Positions 43,683-52,946 are shown, counted from the first letter of the stretch. The stretch: DNA of 64,000 bases from PNAI01 sp035501735 (GCA_035501735.1 DATJVR010000086.1:1-64000), one strand, 5' to 3'. The notes: generated by a model not told the origin, from the sequence alone. Program-made: numbers and translations.

Positions 43683-44668
43683 GTCTTCGGCTCCGCCACT
43701 TTCGGGGCGAGGCCCGCATCATCCCGCACGCGCGTCGCCGTCGTGTATTTCCGCCACAGCCGCACCGTGCCCGGCACCAGACCCTCGGGCATAAGGATCA
43801 CGATTGCAACGAAGATGGCGCCCAGCACCAGGTTCCAGCGCACGATATAGGCGCTCACTACGTTCTTCATGATGACGACGAGCGCAGCTCCGACAATCGG
43901 ACCCAGCAGCGTGCCCGAGCCGCCCGAGATCACCATCAATATCACTTCCGCCGAAGCGGCCAGCGCCAGCGTCTGCGGACTGATGAACAAATTGTAATAG
44001 ACGAACAGAATGCCGGCCACGCCGCTCATCACCCCGGAAAACAGGCACGCGTAGAAGCGGACCATCCAGACGTGATAGCCGAGCGCCGTCATGCGCCGCG
44101 GCTGGTCGCGGGTGCCGCGCAGGCTCGCGCCGAATGGCGATTGCGCGAAGATCGCCGCCGCTGCGACCGACAAGAGGAAGACGACCAGTGTCGCGTAGTA
44201 AAAATTTGTCGGGCTGACCAGCGAAATCCCGAATGGGCTTGGGCGGGATGGAACCGACACGCCATTGTCTCCATTGGTCAAACCGATCCAGCGGTAGGCA
44301 AGGCCCCACAGAATTTGACCGATTGCGAGCGTAATCATGATGAAGCCGATACCCGTCGCCCGCAGCGACAGAAAGGCGAATACGGCCGTACCGACGAGCG
44401 TGACTGCGAGCGCAAAAACGATCGCGGCGGAATGATCCCAATGCCCTTGCAGCGCGATCGCGCAAGCGTAACTTGCCAAGCCGAACAGGCCCGCATGCCC
44501 GAGCGATACGAGCCCGGCATGGCCCACCAGCACGTTTAGCCCGAGCGCAAAGACCGCGTAGAACAGGATCTGGCTCGCAACGTTGATGTAGTAAACGCCG
44601 GTCAGCCACAATGGCAGGGTCGCAAGCACGATGAGCGCGATCCCGGCAGCAATACGGCCCGCGCTCAT
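43679..44668 (-). CDS. livM: Branched-chain amino acid-type ABC transporter permease LivM (second operon)
   Basis: A 329-residue permease with about nine hydrophobic segments. GHAGLVSLGHAGLFGLASYA near residue 48 is the LivM motif, and RGTRDQPRRMTALGYHVWMV is the ATPase-contacting loop. It overlaps livH by 4 bases and livG by 4 bases, a tightly coupled arrangement. Confidence 0.94.
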   Translation of the reverse strand: MSAGRIAAGIALIVLATLPLWLTGVYYINVASQILFYAVFALGLNVLVGHAGLVSLGHAGLFGLASYACAIALQGHWDHSAAIVFALAVTLVGTAVFAFLSLRATGIGFIMITLAIGQILWGLAYRWIGLTNGDNGVSVPSRPSPFGISLVSPTNFYYATLVVFLLSVAAAAIFAQSPFGASLRGTRDQPRRMTALGYHVWMVRFYACLFSGVMSGVAGILFVYYNLFISPQTLALAASAEVILMVISGGSGTLLGPIVGAALVVIMKNVVSAYIVRWNLVLGAIFVAIVILMPEGLVPGTVRLWRKYTTATRVRDDAGLAPKVAEPKT

Positions 44669-45525
44669 TGTGTCGGCCTGCCGAAGAGACCTTGCGGGCG
44701 CAGTGCGAGGATCATCACCATCGGCAGGAACAGAACGAAATACGCAAGTTCAGGCAATTTCGCCTGGCCGAAAATATAGAGCATACCCACGACGAAGCTG
44801 CCGACCAGCGAGCCCAGCAGGCTTCCGGTGCCGCCCAATATCACGACGACGAGAGCGAGCGGCAGCATTTCCTGGTCGAGCCCGTTGTAGACCGACAGGA
44901 TCGGACTCCCGACCGTGCCGGCAAACCCGGCAAGACCCGCCCCGAGCGCGAACACGATGGTGAACAGCCACGGCACCGGAATGCCGACCACGCGCGCCAT
45001 CTGCGGATCGTCGACGCCGGCGCGGATCATCGCTCCGAGCCGGGTGCGGTCGAGCAGCAGCCAGAGCCCCGCCGCAATCACGGCCGCGATCAGGATCACG
45101 GCCATGCGGTAGGTCGGGAAGGGGAAGCCGAGGATTTGCGTGGCGCCGTCGAGTCCGGGCGGATTATTGACCGAGATCGGATCGCCGGTCCAAATCATCA
45201 GGCAGAGATCGGAGACCATGAACGAGATGCCGAGCGTCACCAGCACCTGCGCCAGTTCCTTTCCGGCGAGGAAACGCAGCAAAAATCGTTCCATCACGGC
45301 TCCGATGCCGGCGACAATGATCGCACTCAAGATTGCGGCCAGCCAGAAGTTCGTCCGATTCCAGACGATGAAGGTCGCGCCGATATAGGCGCCGAGCATG
45401 AACAGCGAACCATGCGTGAGGTTCGGAATCCGCATTAGCCCAAAGATGAGCGAGAATCCCGAGGATAAGAGGAACAGCAGGCCGCCAAGCGAAACGCTAT
45501 AGGCCATCAAAAGCCAAAAGTTCAT
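44665..45525 (-). CDS. livH: Branched-chain amino acid-type ABC transporter permease LivH (second operon)
   Basis: A 286-residue permease. The start MNFWLLMAYSVSLGGLLFLL is chosen at 45525; 20 more codons upstream lie in the hairpin region and are not conserved. The motif LTHGSLFMLGAYIG and the coupling loop RAGVDDPQMARVVGIPVPWL are typical. It lies 79 bases after the binding-protein gene, with a stem-loop in between. Confidence 0.94.
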   Translation of the reverse strand: MNFWLLMAYSVSLGGLLFLLSSGFSLIFGLMRIPNLTHGSLFMLGAYIGATFIVWNRTNFWLAAILSAIIVAGIGAVMERFLLRFLAGKELAQVLVTLGISFMVSDLCLMIWTGDPISVNNPPGLDGATQILGFPFPTYRMAVILIAAVIAAGLWLLLDRTRLGAMIRAGVDDPQMARVVGIPVPWLFTIVFALGAGLAGFAGTVGSPILSVYNGLDQEMLPLALVVVILGGTGSLLGSLVGSFVVGMLYIFGQAKLPELAYFVLFLPMVMILALRPQGLFGRPTQ

Positions 45526-45560
45526 GTCTGGCGTCTTCTGCTGGCGCCACCCCAATGCGA

Positions 45561-45592
45561 TCGCGGGGCGCCGCCGGAGCGGCACCCCGCGA
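45561..45592 (-). promoter_or_regulatory. Intercistronic stem-loop between the Liv binding-protein gene and livH
   Basis: TCGCGGGG-C-GCCGC, a CGGA loop, then GCGGC-A-CCCCGCGA forms a 13-pair stem with one mismatch in the gap between the binding-protein gene and livH. There is no T-run after it on the coding strand. Such hairpins often protect the binding-protein mRNA so that the receptor is made in excess over the permeases. Confidence 0.6.
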
Positions 45593-45604
45593 GTTTCACT
45601 CCCG

Positions 45605-46840
45605 TCAGGACTTCAACGGCGGGAAGTCGCGCGAATAGACCGGCTGTGAGAGGAACTTCTTCTCGTCATAGGTCCAGAACTGGCTCACGTTCTTATAGGT
45701 CTTCACCGTCTTGTTGACGAGTTTCCCGCCGGCCTTCTCGCAGTGCCGGACGTAGAAATCGCCGATCACGTTGCCGTAAGAGTCGAACTTGATCGGTCCG
45801 CGCGGCGTGTCGGCGAGCGTCACCGATTTGAGGGCCTTCATGAAGGCTTCCTTGTCGTCGGACTTGCCGCCGGTTTTCTTCAAGCCTTCCTCGACCACCA
45901 TGCAGTTGACGTAGAGGCCCGCCGCATAGAAGCCCGGCTCGACATTGAACTCTTTCACCATCGCGGCGATGAACCGCTTGTTGCTGTCAGTGTTGAGATC
46001 GAGCGTATAGGGGCAGCAGCTATAGAGGCCGACAGCCTCGTCGCCGAAGCTCCGCAGCAGCGCATCGTCGCCGGCGGTTTCGCCGCCGACCACCGGGAAC
46101 TTCAGCCCGGCGCCGGCATACGCCTTCATGAAGCGCAGCGGATTCGATCCGGCGAAGCCCTGGCAGACGCCGTCGCAATCGCCGATCTGGGCGATGTAGG
46201 GCGCGTAGTCGGGTGTCACCAGCGGCGGCCACAGCTTTTTGACGATCCTTCCCCCGTTGTCTTCGAAAGTCTGCTGGAATCCACCCATCTGCTCGTGGCC
46301 GAAGGCAAAGTCCTCCGAAATCGTGATCATCTTTTTGAGCTTCAATTCCTTCGCGGCGAAGTCCGCCATCGGGTGCATGGCTTGTGCCGAAGTGGCGGAG
46401 GCGCGCAGGAAGTAGGGATTGGGTTTGCGCTGCGTCAGATCTTCAGCAGCGGCGAGACTCATCAGCGGTGTCTTCGCCTGCGCGAAATAATCGGAAATCG
46501 CCAAGAGCTCGAATGCGGCAAGCGGGCCGAGGATGACGTCGACCTTGTCGCGCTCGACCAGCTCCTGCACCTTGGTCTTCGCGCCGGCCGGATTACCGCC
46601 GGTGTCAGCCGAGAAAAATTCGACCTTACGACCCGCAAACGTGTTGTTCTTTTCCTTCAGATAGATTTGAACGCCTTGCTCCATCTGGATGCCGCCCTGC
46701 GCCAGCGGTCCGGTCTTCACCGTGAGCAGGCCGAGCTTGAACGGCGCGCCCTGCGCGTGCACGTACGGCGCTTTCAAGACCGCAAGGCTTGCGCCGGACA
46801 CGGCGATTCCTTTCAGCACTTTTCGACGATGCATAGCCAT
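45605..46840 (-). CDS. Branched-chain amino acid-type ABC transporter substrate-binding protein (second operon)
   Basis: A 411-residue periplasmic binding protein of the Peripla_BP_6 family. The start MAMHRRKVLKGIAVSGASLA has an RR motif suggesting Tat export, and cleavage follows YVHAQ. The mature part begins FKLGLLTVKTGPLAQGG; the substrate-binding cleft includes DVILGPLAAFELLAISDYF. ATG 46840 has GGAGG 10 bases upstream; ATG 46855 contains that RBS and is less likely. It is the first gene of the second liv operon. The ligand is more likely an organic or aromatic acid than a classical amino acid, given the neighbourhood. Confidence 0.93.
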   Translation of the reverse strand: MAMHRRKVLKGIAVSGASLAVLKAPYVHAQGAPFKLGLLTVKTGPLAQGGIQMEQGVQIYLKEKNNTFAGRKVEFFSADTGGNPAGAKTKVQELVERDKVDVILGPLAAFELLAISDYFAQAKTPLMSLAAAEDLTQRKPNPYFLRASATSAQAMHPMADFAAKELKLKKMITISEDFAFGHEQMGGFQQTFEDNGGRIVKKLWPPLVTPDYAPYIAQIGDCDGVCQGFAGSNPLRFMKAYAGAGLKFPVVGGETAGDDALLRSFGDEAVGLYSCCPYTLDLNTDSNKRFIAAMVKEFNVEPGFYAAGLYVNCMVVEEGLKKTGGKSDDKEAFMKALKSVTLADTPRGPIKFDSYGNVIGDFYVRHCEKAGGKLVNKTVKTYKNVSQFWTYDEKKFLSQPVYSRDFPPLKS

Positions 46841-46963
46841 GAATGATTCCTCCACTCTGGATTTGATCTTTGGGACCTTGGGGTCGCCGCAGCATGACGC
46901 GAAATTGCCGCCGCCGCCACTCTTTTGACGGGCTCTCGCGGCTATTTGTTGACGCAGGGAACT

Positions 46964-48775
46964 TTATTCCCTCTGCGCCTTGCCTGCCGGACGGGCAGGG
47001 GGGATCACCGGGAGCAGCAGATAGGGCTGTCGGCCGCCGCCAAAATGCAGGCTGGTGACGCCTCCGAAAATGTCGTTCGGCCGGTCGATCGGGTCATTGT
47101 GCAGGAACGGCCCGCAACCCTTCAGCTCGTTCTTGAAGTTCGAGAGCCGTCCCCCGCTCGGGCCGGCGTATTCGTAGTCCTTGCCGCGGATGGTCAGGCC
47201 GATACGGTGGCCGGCAGGCGCTACGATGCAGGTCGGCCAAATCTCGACGTCGAGCTCCACCGCTTCGACCTTCTTGAGCGGCTGCTGGCTGTCATGGCTG
47301 TGATAGGGCCGGTAGGGCTTTGAGAGCTTCCTGTCGAGCTTACGGTGCGAGGCGCGCAGCCAGCCCTGCGCGATCGGGGTGTGCGGATCGATCGCACCCT
47401 GGAACACGATCTCCTTCAGGTCGCCGGTGAATACCCGCAAGACCGCAAATATGTCGGCGTCGGCCGTGCTGGAGGAGACGAAAAGTTTCAACGCCGACGG
47501 GCCGGTGATCTCGGTGTCCTGCGACAGCGGCGCGGACAGGAAAGTCAGACCGTCGCCCATGGCGTCGAAACTCCTGACTGCTTTGCGCGTCGCCGGACGT
47601 TTTTCGCCGAGCGTTCCATCCGCGGGGTTGAGAAACAGCTTGCTCCATTTCGTGCGTTTGAGCGGCCATTCGTTCTCCGCACGCTCGACGAATTTGTCGA
47701 CTTGCCGCACCTGCAGGCGCACGCGCGGTTGCTTGACCCAGCCGTTCTTCTTGCCGTGCAGGAAATAATCGAAGAAGCGCAACTGCAATTCGCGTCCGTA
47801 ATCGGTGTAAAAATGCGTCCAGTGTTCGATTCCGTGCGCTTCCAGCCATTTCTCCTTCGCCGCGGCGCGTACGTACCCTTCGAAGTTGCCGCGCGGATGC
47901 AGGCCCTGGCCGCCCCAATTGGCGGCTGACAACAATGGGACCTTGATCTTGTCCCAGACCGGGGAGCGCGCCTTGTGGTAATCGTCATCGAGTGGATGCG
48001 CACGGATGTCGTCGCCGAACTTGCAGCGGTTTTTGGTGAGCTGCGCGTCTGAAAGGATTTCCGGCCCGCACACCAGTTCGCCGTGCACGCGGCTGCGCTT
48101 GCCGCGTTCGCCCGCGCCGTATTGCACGGTCTTCACCTGCATGTCGTACCAGTTTTCCCAGAACGTGCAGAGGATGCCGCCGTGGTGCGTCATGTCGCGA
48201 TACCAGTCGGCCGCCCCTTCCCAGATGCACATCGCGGCGAGGTGCGGCGGCTGTAGTGACGCCACGTGCCATTGGTTGATGCCGTAATAGGAGATGCCGT
48301 TTAAGCCGACCTTGCCGTTCGACCACGGCTGCACGCCGGCCCATTCGATGCACTCGTAGAAGTCCTTGGTCTCGCGCGGCGAGAAATGATCGATGTATCC
48401 GGGCGAACAGCCGCAGCCGCGCGAATCCACGCGCACGCAGGCGTACTGATGCGGTACCCATTTCTCCGGATCGACCACCTCCCAGCTCTGGTAGAGGTTG
48501 CTCGAACCCGCCGTGACATCGGGATGCTGTTCGGTCATGCGCTGCCACGCGCTCGGATAGCCGTCCTGGAACGCCAGCCCCTTGGCATAAGGACCGTAGC
48601 TGAGGATCACCGGATAGCGCCCGTCCTGCACCGGGCGAAACACATCCGCGCGCAGCTTCAGCCCATCATCCATGATGATCGGCACATCCCAATCGACGCG
48701 CATGTTGTCGCGCACTTCGCTGCGCTGTTGGTGGGTCTTGCCGGCAGTCGAAGCCGCCGCACTTCCCGCCGCCAT
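46964..48775 (-). CDS. CocE/NonD family hydrolase (X-Pro dipeptidyl-peptidase S15 type)
   Basis: A 603-residue cytoplasmic serine hydrolase. An N-terminal alpha/beta fold has GLNGISYYGINQW, with the nucleophile Ser in the G-x-S-Y-x-G motif near residue 160. Asp and His follow, the latter around IEHWTHFY, and a C-terminal jelly-roll (PepX_C) domain ends the protein with VAPAGHRIGLTIRGKD. Family members hydrolyse esters (cocaine esterase), amides or acyl-peptides. The start at 48775 has GGGAGGGG upstream. It precedes the Liv operon in the same direction, and follows a 3-hydroxyisobutyrate dehydrogenase-type gene by 25 bases, so these may be one unit. Confidence 0.9.
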   Translation of the reverse strand: MAAGSAAASTAGKTHQQRSEVRDNMRVDWDVPIIMDDGLKLRADVFRPVQDGRYPVILSYGPYAKGLAFQDGYPSAWQRMTEQHPDVTAGSSNLYQSWEVVDPEKWVPHQYACVRVDSRGCGCSPGYIDHFSPRETKDFYECIEWAGVQPWSNGKVGLNGISYYGINQWHVASLQPPHLAAMCIWEGAADWYRDMTHHGGILCTFWENWYDMQVKTVQYGAGERGKRSRVHGELVCGPEILSDAQLTKNRCKFGDDIRAHPLDDDYHKARSPVWDKIKVPLLSAANWGGQGLHPRGNFEGYVRAAAKEKWLEAHGIEHWTHFYTDYGRELQLRFFDYFLHGKKNGWVKQPRVRLQVRQVDKFVERAENEWPLKRTKWSKLFLNPADGTLGEKRPATRKAVRSFDAMGDGLTFLSAPLSQDTEITGPSALKLFVSSSTADADIFAVLRVFTGDLKEIVFQGAIDPHTPIAQGWLRASHRKLDRKLSKPYRPYHSHDSQQPLKKVEAVELDVEIWPTCIVAPAGHRIGLTIRGKDYEYAGPSGGRLSNFKNELKGCGPFLHNDPIDRPNDIFGGVTSLHFGGGRQPYLLLPVIPPARPAGKAQRE

Positions 48776-48800
48776 CGACCCCTCCCGTATTGTCTTGAAG

Positions 48801-49724
48801 CTAGCGCTTCTTGCCACGCGATGCGCGGCCCTTGCGCTTGAAACCTGCCATCGTCTCCATGACGGCGCAAACGGCCGCCGTGTCCTGCTCCGCAAGGCCA
48901 CGTTTCATGGCGGCGGCATAGACCGGCAAGGTCGAATCGAACATCGGTGTCGGGCAATGGATTTGCTTGGCAAATTCTCCGATGACTTTCATGTCCTTTT
49001 GCCACACCGACACCTTCATGGTCGCGTCGTTGTAATCGTTTGCAACCATCATCGGCGCCCTCAGCTCGAAAATACGCGAATTGCCGGCGCCGTTTGAAAC
49101 CGTTTCGAAAATCATTTTCGGATCAAGACCCGCCTTCATGCCGAGCACCATGGCTTCGGCGGACGCCACGTTATTGATGGCGACCAGATGGTTCGCCACG
49201 TATTTCATTCGGCTGCCGTTGCCGAACGCGCCGAGATCGTAGGCCTTGCGCGAGAAGTCGGCAAAAAGCGGCTTGAGCTTGCTGATGCTCTTCCTATCGC
49301 CGCTTGCGTAGATGGCGAGATCGCCCTTCTGCGCCTGGGCGCCGGTTCCGCTCACCGGCGCATCGATCATGACATGCCCGTCCTTGCGCAGCGCCTGTTC
49401 GGCGCGTTGCTTGTCGGCGAGCGTGAAGGTCGAGGCCTCCACGACGATACGCCGCGGAACTTTCGCCTTGACGATGGCCTTCACCGTGACAGCGAGCGCC
49501 TTCGGGCTCGGCAGGCTGATGATGATGGTCGGCACTTTTGCCGCCACGTCAGCGGCGTTCTTTGCGATCGCGACGCCCGCCTTTGCCGCGGCTCGGTTGC
49601 GTGCCGGATCGATGTCGTAGCCGACCACGTGCCAGCCTGCCGCCGCGAGATTTTTCGCAAAAGCGCCGCCCATGATGCCGAGGCCGATGATGCCGACTGT
49701 GCCTTTGGACCTCGCCGAACCCAT
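48801..49724 (-). CDS. NAD(P)-dependent beta-hydroxyacid dehydrogenase (3-hydroxyisobutyrate / tartronate semialdehyde reductase family), copy A
   Basis: A 307-residue oxidoreductase. The Rossmann motif is VGIIGLGIMGGAFAKNLAA; DAPVSGTGAQAQKGDL is the substrate signature, and the catalytic Lys is in MKYVANHLVAINN. The C-terminal tail GFKRKGRASRGKKR is strongly basic. It would interconvert a 3-hydroxyacid and its semialdehyde. Divergent from a second family member at 49877, with 150 bases between. The ATG at 49724 has GGAG 7 bases upstream. Confidence 0.9.
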   Translation of the reverse strand: MGSARSKGTVGIIGLGIMGGAFAKNLAAAGWHVVGYDIDPARNRAAAKAGVAIAKNAADVAAKVPTIIISLPSPKALAVTVKAIVKAKVPRRIVVEASTFTLADKQRAEQALRKDGHVMIDAPVSGTGAQAQKGDLAIYASGDRKSISKLKPLFADFSRKAYDLGAFGNGSRMKYVANHLVAINNVASAEAMVLGMKAGLDPKMIFETVSNGAGNSRIFELRAPMMVANDYNDATMKVSVWQKDMKVIGEFAKQIHCPTPMFDSTLPVYAAAMKRGLAEQDTAAVCAVMETMAGFKRKGRASRGKKR

Positions 49725-49876
49725 TCCGTGCTCCTTCAATGGCCACGCTGCCGTTGTATTTTGCCGCGTAATAGGACAGTAGGACTTATAGCCGGCGCGC
49801 GCCAAGCTCAAGTCGCGAGCCGACTTTCTCACCAGGGCATGACCGCTTATGGTCGGCCAACAAAAATCGGGAGGCC

Positions 49877-50758
49877 ATGATGCAGATCGGACTTGCGGGT
49901 GTGGGCAAGATGGGTGTGGCGATTGCCCCGCATCTTGCCGAACTCGGTCATCAGGTGACGGTGTGGAACCGCACGCCCGACAAGATCAAGCCGCTGGCGG
50001 CTTCCGGCATCAAATCCGTAAGGTCCCCGTCCGAACTCGCCAGTGCCGGCGAAGTCATCATCACTATCCTCACCGACGCCGCCGCGATCGATGCGGTCTA
50101 TGGCGGGCCGCAGGGTCTGCTCGCCGGCGACGTCAAAGGCAAGCTGTTCATCGAGATGAGCACCGTGCGCCCGGAAACCGAGATTGCTATGGCCGCCAAG
50201 GTGCGCGCCAAGGGCGCCGCTTTCGTCGAATGCCCGGTCGGCGGCTCGACCGGCCCGGCGCGCCAGGGAAAATTGCTCGGCCTCGTCGGCGCTGAGCCTG
50301 CCGATTTCGCACGTGCCAAGCCAATCCTCGAGCAGCTCTGCCGCCGCATCGAGCATTGCGGCCCGGTCGGCTCAGGTGCGGTGATGAAATTCACCATCAA
50401 CCTGCCGCTGATGATCTATTGGCAGGCGCTCGGCGAAGCGCTCGCGCTGTGCCGCGATCTCAAGCTGGATCCCACGCGGCTCATGGACCTGATTTCCGAT
50501 ACCTCCGGCGGCGCCAATATCCTCAAGGTGCGCGGTGCCGCCATCGCCGCCAAGCTGAAGGGCACCGACCCCGGCCCCGTCACCTTCAATGTCGACAGCG
50601 CGCTCAAGGACATGCGGGCCATGATCGCCGAGGGCAAGGTGCGCGGCGTCGAATTGCCGCTCGTCGAGCGCACGCTCGCCTGCTACGAGGAAGCCAAGAG
50701 CAAGACCTCGGGCAACGACGAGATTTCGCTCATCTCCGCCTACTGGGCGCGCCGCTGA
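49877..50758 (+). CDS. NAD(P)-dependent beta-hydroxyacid dehydrogenase, copy B
   Basis: A 293-residue enzyme of the same family: IGLAGVGKMGVAIAPHLAEL, signature FVECPVGGSTGPARQGKL and catalytic Lys in VMKFTINLPL. Two Met codons begin it (MM). It is the first of three + strand genes with GlcG/HbpS and MaiA-like proteins. It differs clearly from copy A on the other side of the shared promoter region, so they are old paralogues that may work on related 3-hydroxyacids. Confidence 0.9.
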   Translation: MMQIGLAGVGKMGVAIAPHLAELGHQVTVWNRTPDKIKPLAASGIKSVRSPSELASAGEVIITILTDAAAIDAVYGGPQGLLAGDVKGKLFIEMSTVRPETEIAMAAKVRAKGAAFVECPVGGSTGPARQGKLLGLVGAEPADFARAKPILEQLCRRIEHCGPVGSGAVMKFTINLPLMIYWQALGEALALCRDLKLDPTRLMDLISDTSGGANILKVRGAAIAAKLKGTDPGPVTFNVDSALKDMRAMIAEGKVRGVELPLVERTLACYEEAKSKTSGNDEISLISAYWARR

Positions 50759-50794
50759 ACCTCGATTTGCATTCACCACCACACGAGACCCATC

Positions 50795-51235
50795 ATGCCC
50801 CTGACCCTTGCCCAAGCCTCGACCATCGTCGACACCGCACTGAAAAAAGGCCGCGAGACCAATTGCGCGCCGCTCACCGTTGCCGTGCTGGACGCTGGCG
50901 GCCATCTTGTTGCGTTCAAGCGCGAGGACCGTTCCGGCATTCTTCGCTTCGACATCGCCTTCGGCAAAGCCTGGGGCGCGCTCGGTATGGGCTTCGGCTC
51001 ACGCACGCTGTTCGAGCGTTCCAACAACACTCCGATATTCTTCACCGCCCTTGCCGCCGCGAGCGGCGGCCGGCTCGTGCCCAATCCCGGCGGGGTGCTG
51101 ATCAAGGACGCCGGCGGCGACATTCTCGGCGCGGTCGGAATTTCCGGCGACACCTCCGACAGGGACGAAGTCTGCGCCATCGCCGGCGTCGAAGCCGCAG
51201 GCCTCAAACCCGATCCCGGCGGCAGCAAGGCTTGA
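50795..51235 (+). CDS. GlcG/HbpS family (haem-degrading-like) protein
   Basis: A 146-residue small alpha/beta protein of the DUF336 (HbpS/GlcG) family. It starts MPLTLAQASTIVDTALKKGR and has the conserved VAVLDAGGHLVAFKREDRSG and GGVLIKDAGGDILGAVGISG. GlcG-type proteins often sit in glycolate or catabolic operons; the biochemical role is unsettled (haem or cobalamin-like ligand binding, chaperone or hydrolase-like). It starts 36 bases after the dehydrogenase gene and precedes a GST-like gene by 16. Confidence 0.87.
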   Translation: MPLTLAQASTIVDTALKKGRETNCAPLTVAVLDAGGHLVAFKREDRSGILRFDIAFGKAWGALGMGFGSRTLFERSNNTPIFFTALAAASGGRLVPNPGGVLIKDAGGDILGAVGISGDTSDRDEVCAIAGVEAAGLKPDPGGSKA

Positions 51236-51251
51236 GTGAGGAGCAAGTGCG

Positions 51252-51908
51252 ATGAAGCTCTATACGTTCTGGCGTTCGATCGCGACCTATCGTGTGCGCA
51301 TGGTGATGAACCTGAAAGGCCTCAATCCCGAGGTGGAGTACGTCGACCTGCTAAAAGGTCACCAGCACGCTGGCGACTACGCGGCGGTCAATCCGCAAAG
51401 ACTTTTGCCCAGCCTCGTGCTCGACGACAACGGCCCGCCGCTGTTTCAATCCATGGCGATCATGGAGTACCTCGAAGAAACCCACCCCAACCCGCCGCTG
51501 TTGCCGAAGGATGCCCGCGGCCGCGCGCGCGTGCGCGGACTTTGCCAGATCGTCGTGTCAGACGCCCATCCGCTCTCGGTGCCGCGCATCCGCAACTATC
51601 TCACGCGCACGCTGAAAGTGAGCGAAGACGCGATGAACGAGTGGGTGCGGCATTGGCAGGTCGAGGCCCTGAAGACACTCGAGGCGCTGCTCGCCCGCGA
51701 CAAGGCCACCGGCCGTTATTGCCATGGCGATCAGCTCACGCTGGCCGACGTTTGCCTGTGCGGTCAGGCGGTCGGCTCGTCGTTTTTCAAGGTCGATGTC
51801 GGCCAGTTTCCGACGGTGACGCGCATCGTCGAGGCCGCGCAGAAAAACGAGGCCATCGCCCGCGCTCATCCACTCAAGCAGCCGGGCGCGCCGGCGGAAG
51901 TGCACTAG
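51252..51908 (+). CDS. Maleylacetoacetate isomerase / zeta-class glutathione transferase
   Basis: A 218-residue two-domain GST. The thioredoxin fold begins KLYTFWRSIATYRVRMVMNL; the position of the zeta motif SSCSxRVR is occupied by RSIATYRVR, keeping the Ser and the RVR but not the Cys. FQSMAIMEYLEE gives the glutathione-contacting loop, and the helical domain follows, with GDQLTLADVCLCGQ. It isomerises maleyl- to fumaryl-compounds in aromatic breakdown (homogentisate or gentisate route). Its stop overlaps that of lysR by 4 bases (convergent). Confidence 0.85.
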   Translation: MKLYTFWRSIATYRVRMVMNLKGLNPEVEYVDLLKGHQHAGDYAAVNPQRLLPSLVLDDNGPPLFQSMAIMEYLEETHPNPPLLPKDARGRARVRGLCQIVVSDAHPLSVPRIRNYLTRTLKVSEDAMNEWVRHWQVEALKTLEALLARDKATGRYCHGDQLTLADVCLCGQAVGSSFFKVDVGQFPTVTRIVEAAQKNEAIARAHPLKQPGAPAEVH

Positions 51909-52903
51909 CCTTTTGCGGCGCGCAGCGGCTGTTTCGGCGGTTGCGCGGATGTTTGAGGATACACGGCCGGTGGGATGACGCTCGCCCAGACGTCCTGGAT
52001 ACGCACGATTTCGCCCTCGAACACGTCCAGGAACAGCCGCGCCTGCGTCGACATCATGCGCCGCGACGGCGAAATCACCACGAATTCGGCAAACAGCGGC
52101 GGGTCGGCGATTGGGTTGATGATCCGCTCGTTCTTGCCGATATCGTTGACGCAGATCAGTCCGGAGAGAATGGCGACCCAGTCGGAGCGCGCCACCAGTT
52201 CGAGCGTGCCGATCATGGCATCCATCTCGATCAACTGCGCGATCTCGACCCCTTGGGTCAGCAGATAGATTTCGATGTTGCGTCTGCGCACATTGGCCCG
52301 GCCCGGCACGATGATTTTGAGCGGACCGCAATCCTTCAGCCGAATCGGCGTGAGCGGTGAAAATCCATGGCGCGGGCTCGAGACCAGCATTTCACGGTCC
52401 CGCACCAGCAGCCGCGATTTCAGCCCGATGCGGCCCTCGAATGTCGGCACCACCGCGAAATCAAGTTCCCCTGCGAGCACCATGTCGGTGAGCCAGCCGC
52501 TGTAGCCTTCGAAGATGTGCAGCCGCACGTCGGGATATTTCGGCGTGAATTTTTCCAACGTGGGCGCCAGCGCCGCACGCGTCAGCGTCGGGATCACCCC
52601 GATACGCAGGTCGCCGGTGACGCGAGAGGCAAATCCGCGCACTTCCTCGCCGGCGTTTTCGAGCTGGCCGACGGCCTCCACGCAGAGCTTGTAATAGCGC
52701 AAACCTGCGGGCGTAGGTTGTACGCCGTTCGTCGAGCGCTCGAATAGTCGCACACCGAGCGCGCGCTCGGCCGCTGCGACATGTTGCGAGATTCCCGATT
52801 GCGTGGAGTTCTCCCGCGCCGCCGCGCGCGTGAACGAACCTTCCTCGCACACCGCGATCACGGCCCGGATTTGCCGCAACGCCACGCCGCCCACGCCCGG
52901 CAC
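51905..52903 (-). CDS. LysR-family transcriptional regulator
   Basis: A 332-residue regulator. The winged helix-turn-helix runs from LRQIRAVIAVCEEGSFTRAA to GISQHVAAAERALGVRLFER, and a periplasmic-binding-like effector domain follows. The start is taken at GTG 52903, since AGGAGG (52910-52915) is placed 6 bases before it and the protein then begins PGVGGVALRQIRAV; an ATG at 52924 has no Shine-Dalgarno sequence and would overlap it. Divergent from the M24 gene, it probably controls that gene and perhaps the upstream 49877-51908 genes. The effector is unknown. Confidence 0.92.
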   Translation of the reverse strand: MPGVGGVALRQIRAVIAVCEEGSFTRAAARENSTQSGISQHVAAAERALGVRLFERSTNGVQPTPAGLRYYKLCVEAVGQLENAGEEVRGFASRVTGDLRIGVIPTLTRAALAPTLEKFTPKYPDVRLHIFEGYSGWLTDMVLAGELDFAVVPTFEGRIGLKSRLLVRDREMLVSSPRHGFSPLTPIRLKDCGPLKIIVPGRANVRRRNIEIYLLTQGVEIAQLIEMDAMIGTLELVARSDWVAILSGLICVNDIGKNERIINPIADPPLFAEFVVISPSRRMMSTQARLFLDVFEGEIVRIQDVWASVIPPAVYPQTSAQPPKQPLRAAKG

Positions 52904-52909
52904 CAGTAC

Positions 52910-52915
52910 CCTCCT
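52910..52915 (-). promoter_or_regulatory. Ribosome-binding site that fixes the lysR start
   Basis: AGGAGG on the minus strand, followed by a 6-base spacer and GTG 52903. The longer reading with ATG 52924 would put this perfect Shine-Dalgarno inside the coding part, so the GTG is preferred. Confidence 0.7.
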
Positions 52916-52929
52916 GTACGTCATAAATG

Positions 52930-52946
52930 CATTAGAAAATCTAATG
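52930..52946. promoter_or_regulatory. Palindromic LysR-type operator candidate
   Basis: CATTAGA-AAA-TCTAATG is a perfect 7-bp inverted repeat and contains the T-N11-A pattern of LysR-family sites. It lies 27 bases upstream of the preferred lysR start and about 100 bases before the divergent M24 gene, where an autoregulated divergent operator is expected. The A/T-rich region next to it (52945-52970) may hold the promoters. Confidence 0.6.

Noticed and set aside
33345..46840. The two livHMGF sets as a recent duplication
   Set aside because: LivG signatures, LivM lengths (349 and 329) and LivH starts differ clearly, and one set has its receptor in the operon while the other does not.
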